This document shows, piece after piece, positions 33,311-46,014 of a stretch of 64,000 bases of DNA. The stretch spans positions 1,285,685 to 1,349,684 of the forward strand of contig KB445795.1 in the NCBI GenBank assembly GCA_000320605.2, given 5' to 3'. Every line of letters begins with the position of its first letter. Positions within the stretch are counted from its first letter, which is position 1. Both the position numbers and the translations under genes were made by a program. The stretch is from Gelatoporia subvermispora B. Taxonomy: Eukaryota > Basidiomycota > Agaricomycetes > Polyporales > Gelatoporiaceae. Below the pieces are notes generated by a model. The model saw only the letters and a list, made by a program, of their open reading frames with translations. It was not told where the DNA came from and ran no database searches.

Positions 33311-34764
33311 TCAGAATCCTAGCGCTACTGTCAGCTATGTGGTGTGGTGGATAATGGAGGATGTGACTCACCGTATTTGTTGCCTGCTTCCTTCCTGTTT
33401 CTCCGCCCTTGTGCGATCTGCTCTTCTAGAGCCTCCCGATTTTGATAGGCTTCGGTGAGCAATGTGGACAGTTGATGTCTTGTCCGGGCTCGTCCGCCCA
33501 AAGCCGCGCCCTGAAGTACCCTTAGATGGAAGGTGCACGTAGCAAAGGCAGAGAACTCTACCTTGATATTCATCTTCGGTGCGACAGGGGCGTCCGCGCC
33601 GCCCTTCGTCAGGGCCTTCCGCTCTTCCCTCTCCTGAATCTCTATTTTCGCCCTTTCCATCTCCGCCTGCGCGTTTACTTCGTGCGCACCCTGCGTCTCC
33701 ACGTCTTCGAAGCCCTTGGCGGCCCCCTTCTCCAGCGCACGCACATGCGCGTCATACTCGCGCTTCCATTTGTCGTAGAATGTGCGGTAGTACTCCGGGT
33801 CATGTGCGGCCCAAGCACCCGATGGAAGCATGTAGTAGCCAGGGTACGGGTCCTGGGGGGTCGGCTCTGGAGGCACGAACTCATCTACTTTGGGCGCAGA
33901 AGATAAGCTCGGAATGAATGGGACGGAAGGCGCAGATGATGTCGCAGTCAAGGGATTGGATGCAGGCGGCGCAGCTCTAGGAGGCGGAGAAGGGGTCGCG
34001 GATGCAGAGCCTATTAGATGAACAGACTAATGAGTATAGCTCAATATGACAGGTTCAGGGCACTGACCTAGAGAGAAGAAGTCTCCGCCAGGGGCCGAAG
34101 GCTGGGAAGACCGCAACGCCGGGAGCTTGGGCGGTGCATGTTTCTCCTCTAGTGAGATGTTCGCTTTCCCCTTCACCAATGACGGCGGGAGGAAAGGTAA
34201 CGATTCCTTCTTGTCGAGGAGGATAGGCCCTGTTGTATCAGATATGATGTCTGACTTCTCGAGAGCCTCTTCGTCTTCGGCATCCTCTACCTGAGTCGTA
34301 CGGGTCGTCCGAGTGGATCCCGTATGGAAGACAAGCCCTGGGCCTCTTCCGCCGCCCAGCACACGCTCTTGAACTGGTGCCACTGGCGCCTTGTTCTTCG
34401 GTGCAGGCAGCATAGACAGCAGAGCCGACGCTCCTGCCCCCGACTCGAGGCGAGGTTTCTTCGCCGCCGGGTGGTCCTCGGAGTCATCTTTCTCGTGATC
34501 TTCAGGCGGAAGTGCGGGCAAGCCTATGGCAATCTTCTTCGGCCGTTTAGTTTTTTGAGCTGGAAGAGATGAACTCGAGGAAGGTCCGGGCGCAGTCCTA
34601 GCCTTGTTTGAGCTACTTGTAGGAGGCGGAAGAGAGAATGTTGATTTCTTGGAGGGCGGAGGCAGCTTGCTTGCTAGTGCGGGGGCTGGTTGGTTGGTCG
34701 TCGTCTGTGTCTGCTGCTCGTTGTCGCTATCATTGTCGCTGCCATAGCCTTCGACGCCGAGCAT
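33311..34764 (-). CDS. PRCC-like proline-rich protein (spliceosome-associated)
   Basis: PRCC proteins associate with the spliceosome and, in animals, with the checkpoint protein MAD2B. The ATG at 34764 gives MLGVEGYGSDNDSDNE, followed by a long Pro/Ser/Lys-rich low-complexity region. The conserved C-terminal domain starts at VDEFVPPEPTPQDPYPGYY and continues with GAALGGRARTRHQLSTLL. It then reads REALEEQIAQGRRNRKEAG. A final intron (donor GTGAGT at about 33372, acceptor CGCTAG) completes NKYGF-stop at 33311, the normal family ending. Its start is 119 bp from that of NUP133, so they share a promoter region. Confidence 0.87.
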
Positions 34765-34883
34765 GGTGAGGATCGAATGTGTGCAGCGAGTTTGCGCGTG
34801 TTTACGGTGAGCGGGCTCATCGACAGACGCGTCGAAGACGCGCCTCCCAACTCTGCAGCCACTCGTGCTCTACTCCAGACGCG
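34765..34883. promoter_or_regulatory. 119-bp bidirectional promoter, PRCC / NUP133
   Basis: Only 119 bp separate the two divergent start codons, so both genes must initiate from this short GC-rich segment. No TATA box is visible. Confidence 0.6.
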
Positions 34884-37800
34884 ATGGCATCCTTCTCTCC
34901 TAGCCCCGCTCCGAGACGCGTTCAACGCCTGCGGCGACATACGAGTCGACTGGAATCTCAATTGGGCTCGCCACCTCCTCAGGAAGCCTCATCTTCAATC
35001 CAGGATGACGAATCCGTTGCATCTCGCATGGATGTAGACGAAGAGTTGTACGAGCGCACCTCAAGAACGGATCTTGTGTTCGCCAAGTCCAAAGAACTAG
35101 TGATTACCTACTATGCACAGCTGCCTGCAGAGGTCCGACAGGCTCTGCGAAGTGCCGGTATGAATCTCTACCAGACCGTCCTACTGTGGCTCACCTCGGT
35201 ACCCAGACTTCAACCGGGACGCATATTCCGGAGACGTGGATCCTTTGACCGGTTTCGCACTCGTTGCATCTGCGGAGACATGCTTTGTCTGGAATTACAA
35301 TCAGGCAAGTTCAATGTAGGCTCGCACGTCGTTCACATTCATAACATGGATCACAGGCTTTAACGGGCACACCCACTTGCTACATTTTTGTCTGCCCTCA
35401 AGATGTGGACCCCACTGCAATGGCAACACCGCTGCATGCTCTTGTACCCTATGGTTCCTCGCGGGAACCTGGCCTCGTCCTGATCTCACCTTCCGGTAAC
35501 GTACGCTTCTGGGACAATATTGGCATGGGACTCGCAGGAGGGGACAATGGTTTAAGCCTGTCGTTGAACCTGAACGACTCTGAGATAGTGACTACGTTAA
35601 CACGGTCCGATGTAAGGTGCTACAAACCTGTTGTCTCGTGGTCTACTGAGCCGTTTTTCAGCCTCTCACATATATTGTGTCGACGTCTGAGGGACGTTTG
35701 ACGCGTCTCGTTGTGACTTCCACCGGCGGGAAGTTCCACCTGGCTGCCCATGTTTTCAGCAGACCAACCTCTTCACTTTCACTTTCTCGTCTGCTCCCAA
35801 GCTTTTGGACGTTACCCAGCCTGCAGCCACAGGCGGGGAACGTGAATGCTGTCGCTTTAGGTGACGCATACCCCGATGCTTCGGGTCGGGACTTGTGGGC
35901 TCTGGTCGGGACTAGAATACAGAGATGGAACCTCTCGGTGGAAGGTTGGGAAGAGCTTCTACTGGAAGAAGATATCTCTGTTATGACCTGCAGTGTCATC
36001 CGAAGAAACTCAACGTCAGCGCCTGCCGATGATTTAGATCTTGAACTTGAGCTATTGGACATCAAAGTGGAAAGGTAATCTATTGTGTATCCTATGTACA
36101 CGCCACCGGTTGACATTACATACAGCTCTACTACATTGCTCATACTGCTGTCGTATGCGGGTCATGAAGACGAGTCTGACATGATCATGGAGAACTCACC
36201 TCCTCGGCGCATTTACTGTATAATTCGTGTGAAACGCACCGTGGACACATTTCACATCTCTAGCTTTACTACTGTTCCTTACCAAAGTGTGCGTCAATCC
36301 GATACGAGCGAGCACTGGAGTGTACTAACATTTTTGACCGTAGACATCGAGCTCACGAGCCCCAATGCATCCTCGCCTCCAACTGGTGCAACATGGGCAG
36401 CTAATTGTTGTACAGTTTGGTGATGCTGTGACTCTGGGTTCGACAGGTACGTCTTGGCCATCGTTCTGATGGTGATGGGCTCACCATCTAGCAGTCAACA
36501 AGTACATGGATCGCCTTGAGCTTAAATCCTCACAAGATCGCACATTGGGCGTGGGGGTCTTGGAGAACGGCACTGATTTCCTTGTCTTGACGGCCGCCAC
36601 GATGATGAAAGCATGTATCGATATGGACGAGGTCGCAAATTTTGATCCAGAGTACGTCTTGCAACTCGATACATATTTCAGACCCCTTGACGGGATCTCT
36701 GCAGAGTTGGCCGCGCGAGCCTCATCAAATCCACAATGGTGCAAGCAATTCTATACGGATCATACCCTGAGGTACATGGCATGCTATCCCTCACTCGATT
36801 CACGCTCAAGTATCCCAGAATCCATTGCAATTTAGCTTCCCTCCTGAGATCGACGAAGACGCGCTGATGGCAGGAGCAGAACAGCTGAGCGGTGCCGTGC
36901 TGGAGTCGGGTATGATTCATGTCAATTTCGCTTCTGTGGAGAATAACAAAAGGGAGCCATTCAGATCCGGAGATTGTTCGCCCGAATCACGATCTTCACG
37001 CACAACTAACCACTAGGAAGGACAGGTTGAGCTTCCTGGTCGGGTTCATTAACGACAACGCCGTTTTGACCAAAGTAACCGCTTGAGCGATGAGCTGTTT
37101 GCATCTGACTCACGAGCTTTGCCATAGATGACCCAAGGAATAAGACAGCGCCTAGCAACCGATGCCGAAAAGCTGTATGCCGCTCATCAAGTATGGCGCA
37201 AGCACGAGGAATGGATCATGTACGATCTATATATTTCAGTCCTCATCGCAAAGCTTACATGAGCGAGCAGGTCAAGGCATAGGCATAATGTTTTGTACGA
37301 CGCAGTGTTCACGTACATGCATGACATGAAGGAGAACTATCACGAAGACTGCCTGAGAGCCTTCTTCCGGCTCAAGGTGGCGTATCTTGGCAACCTGATC
37401 ACTCGTGTCGTAGATGTCGTTCGTAGATCATCACGCGAACATGTACAGGACTACGCAGAAATTCTGATTCAAGCAACTGAGATTGCAATGGTCAGTGTTG
37501 CGGAACATCCGGTTGCCCGAACACTGATGATTAAGGCGCCTTGACAGATCATCCTTGATTCTGCGTTGAGCTACCGACAGTATAATGCCGGCGTCTACGG
37601 CGTTGAGCTTCCCATGATTGATCCCTGGTCGAGTCAGCCGGATGTGATCGAGCATCTAGGCTATCTCTTCGACGTCACAGAAATCCTTGTTCAATCCCCG
37701 TCTGAAGATGCAGACACGAATGGTGTATTGGAAGCGGTCAAGGCTCAGCTTCCGAAGCTAGCGTCGATTCTGATTGGGTCCGTAAGAGAGCGATTGGATT

Positions 37801-39514
37801 GGCTTGAAAGGTCTGTTCGGCACGAGTCGTCCTCACTACATTGCTCATTCTCACTGGATACACTTCAGTCCACTTGTAGAACAGTCAACCAATGCGCAGC
37901 GGGAAAGAGCAGAGCTCAACCAGCACTTCAATCAGATGCGACCTCGGGTATTCGAGACTCTTCGTGAGTACCCTAGGCGCAACTCGCGAAAAGACGAGTA
38001 GTCATTGTCTGTCCAGGGAGGTTAAATTTTGCTGAAGAGGCCTTCCGGTTGGCGGAAACCTATCGGGACTTCCGCAGCCTCGCGTCCCTTTGTAACAAGG
38101 ACACGGTGTATCCGCCAAATGCAAATCCATATGCATCGAGGATACAGTCTTACATCGAGAGATTCAAGGAGGCCTTCACAGCTGAGCTATACCAGTGGTA
38201 CATTGAACATGGTTCGTATTCCGACCGACATCGTGAGTTTACGATAGATACTAAGAATATTTTCACGCGTAGGAGAGCTCAGGACAATGTTCACACAAGA
38301 ACACGATGCATATCTCGACGGTTTCTTTACCCAGCATTCACATCCAGAGATTTCCTGGATCTACAGTATGGCCCACAAGAAATACGGACAAGCCTCTGAA
38401 TCTCTACTAACAGAAGCTGATAATGCGACGGAGCTCGCCTCAAAACATGTGCGCTATTGCATTGCGTCTCGTACGGTGAAAGCTGATCACACGCCATATC
38501 ATAGCTCATGCTGAGCATCGGCAAGTTGTCCCATCTTGCGCAGCTTCAAGAGAACAGTGAAGACATCAACCAATCCACCCTCGATGGTAAGTTATTATTA
38601 GTCTACTATCTCAAGTGATGCGCTTAGCATCCAATCTCGCAGCATTCCATGATGGACTTGACTTTATCAGTGTGCACGAGGCCTTGATTCAGAACTTGAA
38701 GACTGCGCTCATCTCCATTCGTGCAAGACAATCACTCGAAAAGCAGGTGGACACGATTGGAACTCGGAAGGCAAGCAAGCTCGCGGGATATCCAGGGCTC
38801 CAGCATGTGAGCCACTTCTCGAACGAAGTCCGAGCATTAGTTCAGTTCTAATCATGCTATAGGTGTTCAGGCTGCTCGTTCGCCGACTGCTTTTGGGCAA
38901 AGCTTTGTCCATTGAAGACGTCGCCGAACTATTATCTCTAAAGGACAACGAGCCTGAAATCGAGGATTACGCGACTGCCTTGCACCTGCTCGCCAAAGCA
39001 AAAGTGAGTTGATTCTGCATGGTCCGGTTTCGGCGCTCTTACAATTTGTCCTCAGAAATTGCCGAACAGTCGGAGACTGTCTACGTTCAGACGGATCTGG
39101 CGCCGGATCTATCTTCATGACGAGTAAGTTGTCAGTTGGTGCTCCATACACTATCGAGAGTCTGACATCGTGGGTTGTAGCTGGCACACTATCCGACAGA
39201 CCGCTGGTGTGACGGATGCTGAACTCAATGAGCGATTGCGTAGCACCGCTCTTTACGCCGCGCTGCAAGCGACCCTGACGCGGCAGGATCAACCTGAGGG
39301 CTACATCCTCAAGCCGGCTGCAGCGACGATCATTCCGGAGCACTCAGAAATCGCTGTTCGCTGGTCTGGCCTCTCGCCGGATGAGGTGGACGCTGTCGAA
39401 AGGGATTGTGCGCAGGAGAGCACGATCTTGAACAATCTAGAGCTGGACGATGTATTCGAGAGTATGCGGCAGCTGGTCACGGAAGACCAGCAGCAATGGA
39501 TGGAAGATGCTTGA
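34884..39514 (+). CDS. NUP133: Nucleoporin NUP133
   Basis: Component of the Y-shaped (Nup84/Nup107) complex of the nuclear pore scaffold. ATG at 34884 (MASFSPSPAPRRVQRL). An N-terminal beta-propeller follows: TGFALVASAETCFVWNY after splicing, CYIFVCPQD, GLVLISPSGNVRFWD, YIVSTSEGRLTRLVV and LWALVGTRIQRWNL. The C-terminal two-thirds is helical over many short exons (DRLELKSSQDRTLGVGVLE; HEEWI; LGYLFDVTEILVQ). It ends with ELNERLRSTALYAALQATL, EIAVRWSGLSPDEVDAVER and a stop at 39514. The deduced length is over 1,200 residues. Exon borders in the middle are approximate. The order of conserved blocks matches fungal Nup133. Confidence 0.82.
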
Positions 39515-39554
39515 ATCACTCCTGTATCCAGTATATTCAGTGTACAGACCATAT

Positions 39555-40125
39555 CTACCTGCTTTGACCGCCACCCCCTGAGGACAGGCGAGACATGAGC
39601 TTCTCGTATTGTACTCGTGCTCCCAGCCATATGCTTGTCCAGTTACGCCGCCTCCATTGCGCGCTGTATTCGCGCTGTCGGGGCCCCTCTTGCGCCACCC
39701 AGCTTCTGTAGTAATCGGAGAGGGCACGCTCATGGTCTTCCGTTGAAGAAGAGTCGGGCAAACTTTGAAAGACAGCCCGCTTTCCCGCCTCAAAACGTGA
39801 GTTGCTCTGGGAAACTAATATTTCAGCTTCGGGCTTCTACCCTGATATACATCCCGGAAACACTGACATCCGCCCAAAATGTATGATTAAACGCATCAAG
39901 CTCTTGGCGTTGCATTTTCCACTGGTACTCCCGAGTGTCACCGCCAAACTCCCTTAGCGAGTATGGGTGCATGTTGGACGGGGAGTGAGAAACATTGTCG
40001 TAGATGATGGGCCGGATATTAGACACCGGGTCAGGAGGACCGACTAGGTGTGCTCTGGTTACTGAAGCATGGAACAGTCGATTAGATTGGCGGAAGGTAC
40101 GGGGAGTGCGTAGTAGGGACTGCAT
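39555..40125 (-). CDS. COA8: COA8/APOPT1-like cytochrome c oxidase assembly factor
   Basis: COA8 is an inner-membrane/matrix protein protecting complex IV assembly. ATG at 40125 gives a basic, mitochondrial-type leader (MQSLLRTPRTFRQSNRLFH). Then come the family signature HLVGPPDPVSNIRPIIYD, YSLREF and EYQWKMQRQELDAFNHTFWAD. One intron of about 100 nt (donor GTCAGT) joins to SNSRFEAGKRAV. The tail has WVAQEGPRQREYSAQWRRRNW and ends at 39555. Length is about 155 residues after splicing. It is convergent with NUP133 (40 bp between stops). Confidence 0.88.
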
Positions 40126-40406
40126 GGTACATGACCGCGTAGACGAGATCGTCTGTTTTCACGTGCACCGGTCTGAACGCAAGTACTGGGCTCAAAATAG
40201 GCGCTAGTAAGTAGCCTGCGACGGAGCAGATCGGTGTGAACGAACACATCTATATCTGTAACAGATGTCGAACGAGAGGTGATGGTTTTATAGGATGTTT
40301 AACAAAACAATGTAATGCACAACAGTCATATGTACAATGTCTAGACCAATCTAGTTTTGTGTAAGGTCTGGTAAATGCGCGGAGAGGTATAGTAAAGTCT
40401 AGATGA

Positions 40407-41293
40407 CTAGTGTTTGGCAGGGGTCTTGTCTGTGGAGGTCTCCTCGGTTTTGTGGACAGTCTCGAAAGCCGATGGGGTCTTGAAGTAGCCCGCAGCCAGC
40501 CAGGAGCCAGTGAGCAAGCCAAGCAGCATCCAGACACCCCGAGTTTCCTCGCTGTCCAGTGGACGAGAGCCCTGCGTGGACTCCTGCGCCTCGGGAGCAG
40601 TGGACTCCGATGGTACGTAAACCTTGTGGGAAGGACCACCTCCGGGGTGAGTGGCAGCACCCGCCACCGCAATCATCTTGGGAATGGTCTCTGATTCTAC
40701 AACTTGCGGGGCCGACTCGGCCTTAACGCGCGACGAGTCCCACAGGTCTGGTAGGAAGGGCTTAACAGCGCAGATGAGATTAGCATTCGCACGACAAGAC
40801 AGCGAGCACGATGCAAATGTCATGGCGAATTGTCAGCTGAGACTTACGATCTGCACTTGGTGTTGCGGGGCCGGTTTGGAGAGATCTGGAAGCTTCACTT
40901 CCAAGAAATCCTTGGGAAAAGAGGGCGGAGTAGGGGGAGATGTCGCATTTGTAGGCATGCCCGGAACTTCGGCCGTGGAAGCCTGACGAACGGGCTGGGA
41001 AGCTTGAGAGGTTGCAGACGCAGGAGGGACTGCTCTGCGCTCATCATCGTTCTGGAGTCTGGTGATCAACGTGGCTTTGTTTCCCTTCCTGCAAGAGTGA
41101 TTAAGTTTGCAGAAATGGATATTCGAGGAGCAAGGACTACTCACGGGGACAAGCCTCGCTTCTTTGCCTCCTGCCTGAGGTCGTTGACGCTCTTGTCGTC
41201 CCATGTTTTCGTCAGTAGAGCGGAGGAGACGAAGTTGCGCGAACGCGCCAGCGAGGTTGGCACGAGATTGCTGCGGAAGATAGTGCGCAACAT
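40407..41293 (-). CDS. Mitochondrial SAP-domain membrane protein, AIM34-like
   Basis: ATG at 41293 opens a mitochondrial-type leader (MLRTIFRSNLVPTSLARSRNF). It is followed by a SAP domain (KSVNDLRQEAKKRGLSPKGN, then KATLITRLQNDDERR after an intron). A Pro/Ser/Thr-rich linker leads to the last exon. One C-terminal transmembrane helix (VWMLLGLLTGSWLAAGYF) is followed by a short polar tail ending at 40407. The combination of presequence, SAP motif and single helix resembles yeast Aim34, whose molecular role is not known. SAP domains often bind DNA or RNA, so contact with mitochondrial nucleic acid is possible but inferred. Confidence 0.65.
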
Positions 41294-41754
41294 ATCGGAG
41301 GTAGGTGGGGAGATGGCAAGACTCGAAGAACTTTGAAGACGAACAGAAAACGCTGGGCTGTATGAGATCACAGCACGTGTATGGGCGTCTCGACGGTGGC
41401 TGCTCGCGTTCGTGCTCAGGGTCGTTGGGCGTCGTCGAGCTCGACGGCGGCGGACACGCGCAGATACTCATCTCCGCAAGGTTATCGATACAAACTGACA
41501 GGGCAGAGGGCCTTCTCCATTCCGTTTGTCATCTCTCTCGGCGAAATTTCTGGACATCACCTTCTCGTGCAGCCACCCAAATACACAGCTCCATCCGGAC
41601 ACGCCTCGTGTTTCCTTGCCTCGTGTTCGAGCCCTCAGCCTGTTACAGAGAATGACTCCTCCCTCCTGTCCATAAGTGCCTTTCACGTTGCATCGTACAT
41701 AGACCATGCTGTCTCCGGCGTACGTGCTTCATCTCCTCCCCGCAGGCTACCCTC
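41294..41754. promoter_or_regulatory. Divergent intergenic region
   Basis: About 460 bp between the AIM34-like gene and the next plus-strand gene. Open frames here overlap on all strands and have no family match. The downstream gene could begin earlier, at the ATG at 41708, with different splicing. Confidence 0.35.
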
Positions 41755-43486
41755 ATGACCGCCGCCTCTTCCCCCGACAGAGTATCTAATGCGAGTCTCT
41801 CGCAGCCCTTCTGGGGACGCTTCCGGTCCCCTAGAGCACCTAACAAGGATGCGGACCTTCGCGAGAAGCAAGCTGCACAGCAGGCCCTCGCACGCCAACG
41901 TCTCCTCACCCTCGCTTTTGGCGATATGGAGACCATACGCATGGTAAGCTGGCTCATCGTCTTCATCGCCACACCCCATTGACTTGGTACACAGCTTCCC
42001 AGCTCCTTTGTGGTGTGTGCGATTAAGAATGACCGGCTGCGGATCTCTGATGATGTACCAGGAGCTGGAAGCGTTGGCGAAAGACTGGATCAAGCCTCCC
42101 CCTGACGTGCCGTTCATCCTACGATGCCCAACGGAATATGTCTCGTATCAAGCTGCAGTGCGTGAAAGCATTCTCGTTACGGAGCATATAGTCAATGATA
42201 CACTGGCAGCGCTTTATCACAGGGCCTTATATCTACCTCACCGGTGAGGATTCATATCAAATCGCAACAATGGGCGTGCAAGGCCTGCGAGTGGAGATCG
42301 TAAGCGATGGTCCACCTCCGGAAGAGGAGGCTCCGTGAGTTGATAGGCTATCTCACCAATAACATTCCTAAATCATATCTGTAGGGCGCCGCCGTATGTG
42401 CAATGTTGTGGATAGTCTCGGGATGTACTAATGCCGACGTAGCCCACCACCCGTGCTGGACATGCCAGCTACGTTCAACCTGGAGCTCAATCCCGGCCAA
42501 CATGTAGCGCTAGACACAACTATCTCGTCAGATGAACTCGATATGGCCCGCATGGAGGACGGTACGACTGTCGACGGTTCGTTCTGGGGGAAGCTCGATA
42601 TCGTGCACGATGGTGATAAACACAATATGGAGTTCACCGGCACCCGCCTCACACAAGACGTCAATCCGGACATGATAGTGGACTCGCGCGTTATCAGCAA
42701 GCTCGCCGTCGCCGCAAAACCTCCAACTGCCAAGTGCCATCTAAGTATCTATGCTCCGAGCGTACAATACTGTGACGTCACTCTACAATTCTCGTCGTTC
42801 TGGAGACTGGGCGTAACATGGCCCCCCGCGGAGCCACTCGCCGACAATAAGGTCAAGTACTTCCTGCGGGTGCACCCTGGAGGTGCTGTGGAACACTTTG
42901 AGACAGAGATGTTGGCGACAGCATTATACTACGAGGCAATGTACTTATCATTTCGTATTCGTGCCTCGTACCTGGTTCTGATCCGCTTTCTTCTAGGCCC
43001 GAGCCTAGCATGATTGTGCCCCATGAGTTCATTGCGCCACACAATGGCTTCGCGATGTCTTTTCGAGATTTTATTCCCCACCTGATGAACGTCCTCGATC
43101 AACTAGGCATGTCTCTTCATGCGCGAACGAATTTCATCAAGTACGTTGACTTCTACTAGCCCCTTGTCGCCATTCTCACTGATGCTACCACGTACAGCAA
43201 TAACATGTCTGCCTTTGCTGCACATCACAATATTGCGTATCGCTTTATGTCCCCCGCGAAGATCGCGGCTGCGATCGACATATCAGTAACTGCTGAGAAC
43301 TGTGTGTTTACTCGTCTGTTCCTCATGTTCCGCGGCGTCTCGGACGACGACCTGGGGATTTTCGCGGGAGCAGGTGAGAAGGAAGCTAACCAGGTCAACT
43401 GGCGCGAAGTCGTCGGCTGGTCAGAACTGTCCAAAGATGCCTCGCAGTTTCGACTTCTGGAAACTTCGATTCTGGAGGTGACATAG
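41755..43486 (+). CDS. Conserved Basidiomycete protein of unknown function
   Basis: The gene starts at the ATG at 41755 (MTAASSPDRVSNASL) or slightly upstream. Coding segments are DMETIRM joined to LPSSFVVCAIKNDRLRISDD, then YQELEALAKDWIKPPPDVPF. A clean intron joins SYQAA to RFITGPYIYLTGEDSYQIAT. Then come MGVQGLRVEIVSDGP, NLELNPGQHVALDTTI, FRDFIPHLMNVLDQLGM, NNNMSAFAAHHNIAYRF and NCVFTRLFLMFRGVSDDD, to a stop at 43486. Near 42049 the frame shifts by one base where no intron fits, so the copy may carry a small deletion or a sequence error. No domain of known function is recognised. Confidence 0.6.
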
Positions 43487-44108
43487 GGACGCTGCTGGTG
43501 TGTATATGTATGTGTTCTGCTGTATCTCGTTCTCGTTTCCCTGGTCGCTTCTTGTCCGTAGTCTTATCACTCATCTAAGCAGTGCTGGAAGGTGGTGTTC
43601 GTCTGTAGGTTATCACGTTTGACCTTACCCATGCTCGTACGATACCTTCACTGTCAGTTTGTTCCGTTCCAATGTGTAGTAGTTACAATCGTGTTCTGTA
43701 GCGTTCCATCATCTGGCGAAGTAATGCTAATGAGTCCGTATGATACATTTCTGTACATGAATGTGAGACCGATTTCGGTCGAACTGCGCGCAAAAAATGC
43801 TGTGAGTGCAAACCGTCCGGATCTTGCTATGACTAAATAATGATACAAGTTGCTATGCGTGCGGAGAGAGATATACGTGGGTGAGTGTGGGTGCATGAGT
43901 CCCCGGCCAGCCTGAATGTCCGGCCAGTCCTGGTTCTGTCTATGTGTGAGCAAAGCGCCGCTTTCACATACTGTCCGTGAAGTGTCCGCTTGCTACTATA
44001 TGCGAGAAATCTTGCGCGTGAATCCGAGAGCCACGAGTCAGTATTTGCGAGTCGAGATCGATAGCCGGGAGTCAAGGATTGGGACCGGGGGCGGGGCAGA
44101 AGCCTATC
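43487..44108. other. Convergent intergenic region
   Basis: About 620 bp between two convergent genes. It contains GT-rich and pyrimidine-rich 3' sequences. A 99-codon minus frame and an 82-codon plus frame overlap antisense and match nothing. Confidence 0.4.
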
Positions 44109-46014
44109 TCAAACAGACTTCCTCTTCTTCCTGGGCCGCTCGAGCACGAGGGGGAGCCCCTCCGTCGGTCGCGCAGGAGTAGACGTGTCAATGGGGCTGG
44201 CGGTAAGCGGTCCCGGACCGTGAGATGCGCCAATGCCCATAACATGGCTCTTGCGCGGGATGGGCACCATGAGCGACGCGATGGTGCGCGCGGGGAGGGC
44301 GACGCTGTTCACGTGGTACGGCGTGCCAACGTGGTTGTGCGTATGGCCGTGGGCCCGTGGAGGCGCTGCGTCCATGTCCGCGCCATACGGTGAAAGCGCG
44401 TGCGGGTGCGAATTTCGAGGGTCGTGTATATAGCTGTCTGCCTGGAATGCGGGGCTGGTGGGCGATGTGTGGGACAGGAATGGTGAGCCCCCTGGGCCCG
44501 GGTCCTGCTCTTGTGTGTCGTTCTCGGCGCATCCCGCGCCGAAGGGATCGAGGCTCGAGTGCCGCCCACGCAAGAACTGGCTCGCGCCGGAGCGTTTCTT
44601 TACCTCGTCAATCAAGGTATCCAAGCCTTTGCCAGTGATGTACTTATCGATCCACTCTTCTACCTCTGCTGCGGACCGCTTGTCCAGGCTGCCAGAGGGA
44701 AGTGGAGCCGAATTTGGAGCAGTACTTGGGGCGATGAATCCCTTCTCCTCTGACGGAGTTGGTGTGCCCGAGCTCGAGTCGCCAAGAATATCCGATGCTC
44801 GAAGGTGGCGAAGGAGTGCGCCTGCCACAGTACGCAGACGGACGTCATGTGGAGCGAGGACAGAAACAGCTTCGGCACGGCGTGCCCAATATGAGAACTG
44901 TGTGTTCGACCAACCGCAGAGTGAGAGGACAGCGGAACGTGTGAGCATCACATGGCCCGTGGGCGCGCGGTCATAGGGATGCGCGAGCGATTTAAGCGGA
45001 TTATAAGGGTGCCTGGGGATAAATGAGGATATTTCTGAGTAAATGCGCCCTGAGGTAGAATATGGTAGAACAGAGCTTACGGGACATATGCTCTCAGGAC
45101 AGCTTTGACGAGCTCGACCTTTACAAGGAAATCGATAACGGAAGCAGTACCGGCGGCTCCGGATTCCTCGGCAGGCCCAGTACTTGCGTCCTGAGAGGCT
45201 AGCAACAATGCCGCGGCAAGTTTGCTTTTGGAACGATGCTTGCCGACGCGTCTTTCTGCCAGCCGGGCGGTGAAAATGCCCCATTTCGCGTCGCCCAGCT
45301 CTGCACGCAGAAAGTCGGCAGCGTATGGGTCAAGTTCAGACGGCTTGGAGAGCTTTTGGCTTGGGAGATCCTTGCTCTGTAGGATCAACTTATCAGCTAA
45401 AACACACGTGGGTGAAATGAAGCCTACGTCTGCTTTGCCCGAGGGCCCGGGGCTCGGTTCGTGTAAAGGGGCAGCAGCGGGGAGGGGCGGACTGGCCTCG
45501 GTCGGCGAAAGAGAGGGGGTGGCTTGAGAGAGTGAATACAATGATGGCTCAGGGGAAAGGGTCGGGGGACCAGATGGAGTATTGGAATCGATGTGGAGAT
45601 ACGAGTGTTCGTAGGCGATAGGACGCGAGTCGTTGAAGGTAGACATCATGCCGTAGGAGTTCACACCGCTCTGTGGCACAACACTGAGCGGGTGAAGCAA
45701 ACATCGGGTCGCGAGGTACGAACCCAATCCTGGACGGGACCAAAAGTGAATTCCCTATGCTGGGATTGCAGTTGGTGCGACGCGGAGGGGTGGGAGGGGT
45801 AGTAGAAGGCATCATTAGTATAGAGGTGCTGCGGATAGGACGGAAAAGGGACTGTGTTTGAGTGCATTGGAGCTTGGGGTTGCGCCAAGTGCTGGGCCGA
45901 GGAAGCATCTGGGGCGAACGATGGCAGATGATGAGGATGCGGAGAGAGAGAATGCTGGAGATATGAAGTTCGGGGGTCGGTGTTATTGTCGAGGGCGGAA
46001 GGCAAGGCAGACAT
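44109..46014 (-). CDS. Basidiomycete protein of unknown function, Pro/Ser-rich
   Basis: Start at the ATG at 46014 (MSALPSALDNNTDP); the open frame extends upstream to a non-ATG codon only. Splices join PVQDW to SGVNSYGMMSTFN (donor GTTCGT), GKAD to SKDLPSQKLSKPS (donor GTAGGC) and VLRAY to GRIYSEISSFIPRHPYN. The ordered core is DPYAADFLRAELGDAKWGIF, ARLAERRVGK, SVIDFLVKVELVKAVLRAY and SLCGWSNTQFSYWARRAEAV. It is flanked by disordered, His- and Pro-rich regions. The C-terminus RPRKKRKSV is a likely nuclear localisation signal. A regulatory nuclear role is plausible but unproven. Confidence 0.6.

Noticed and set aside
44458..44976. 172-codon plus-strand frame
   Set aside because: It is antisense to the spliced protein at 44109-46014, whose junctions are canonical.
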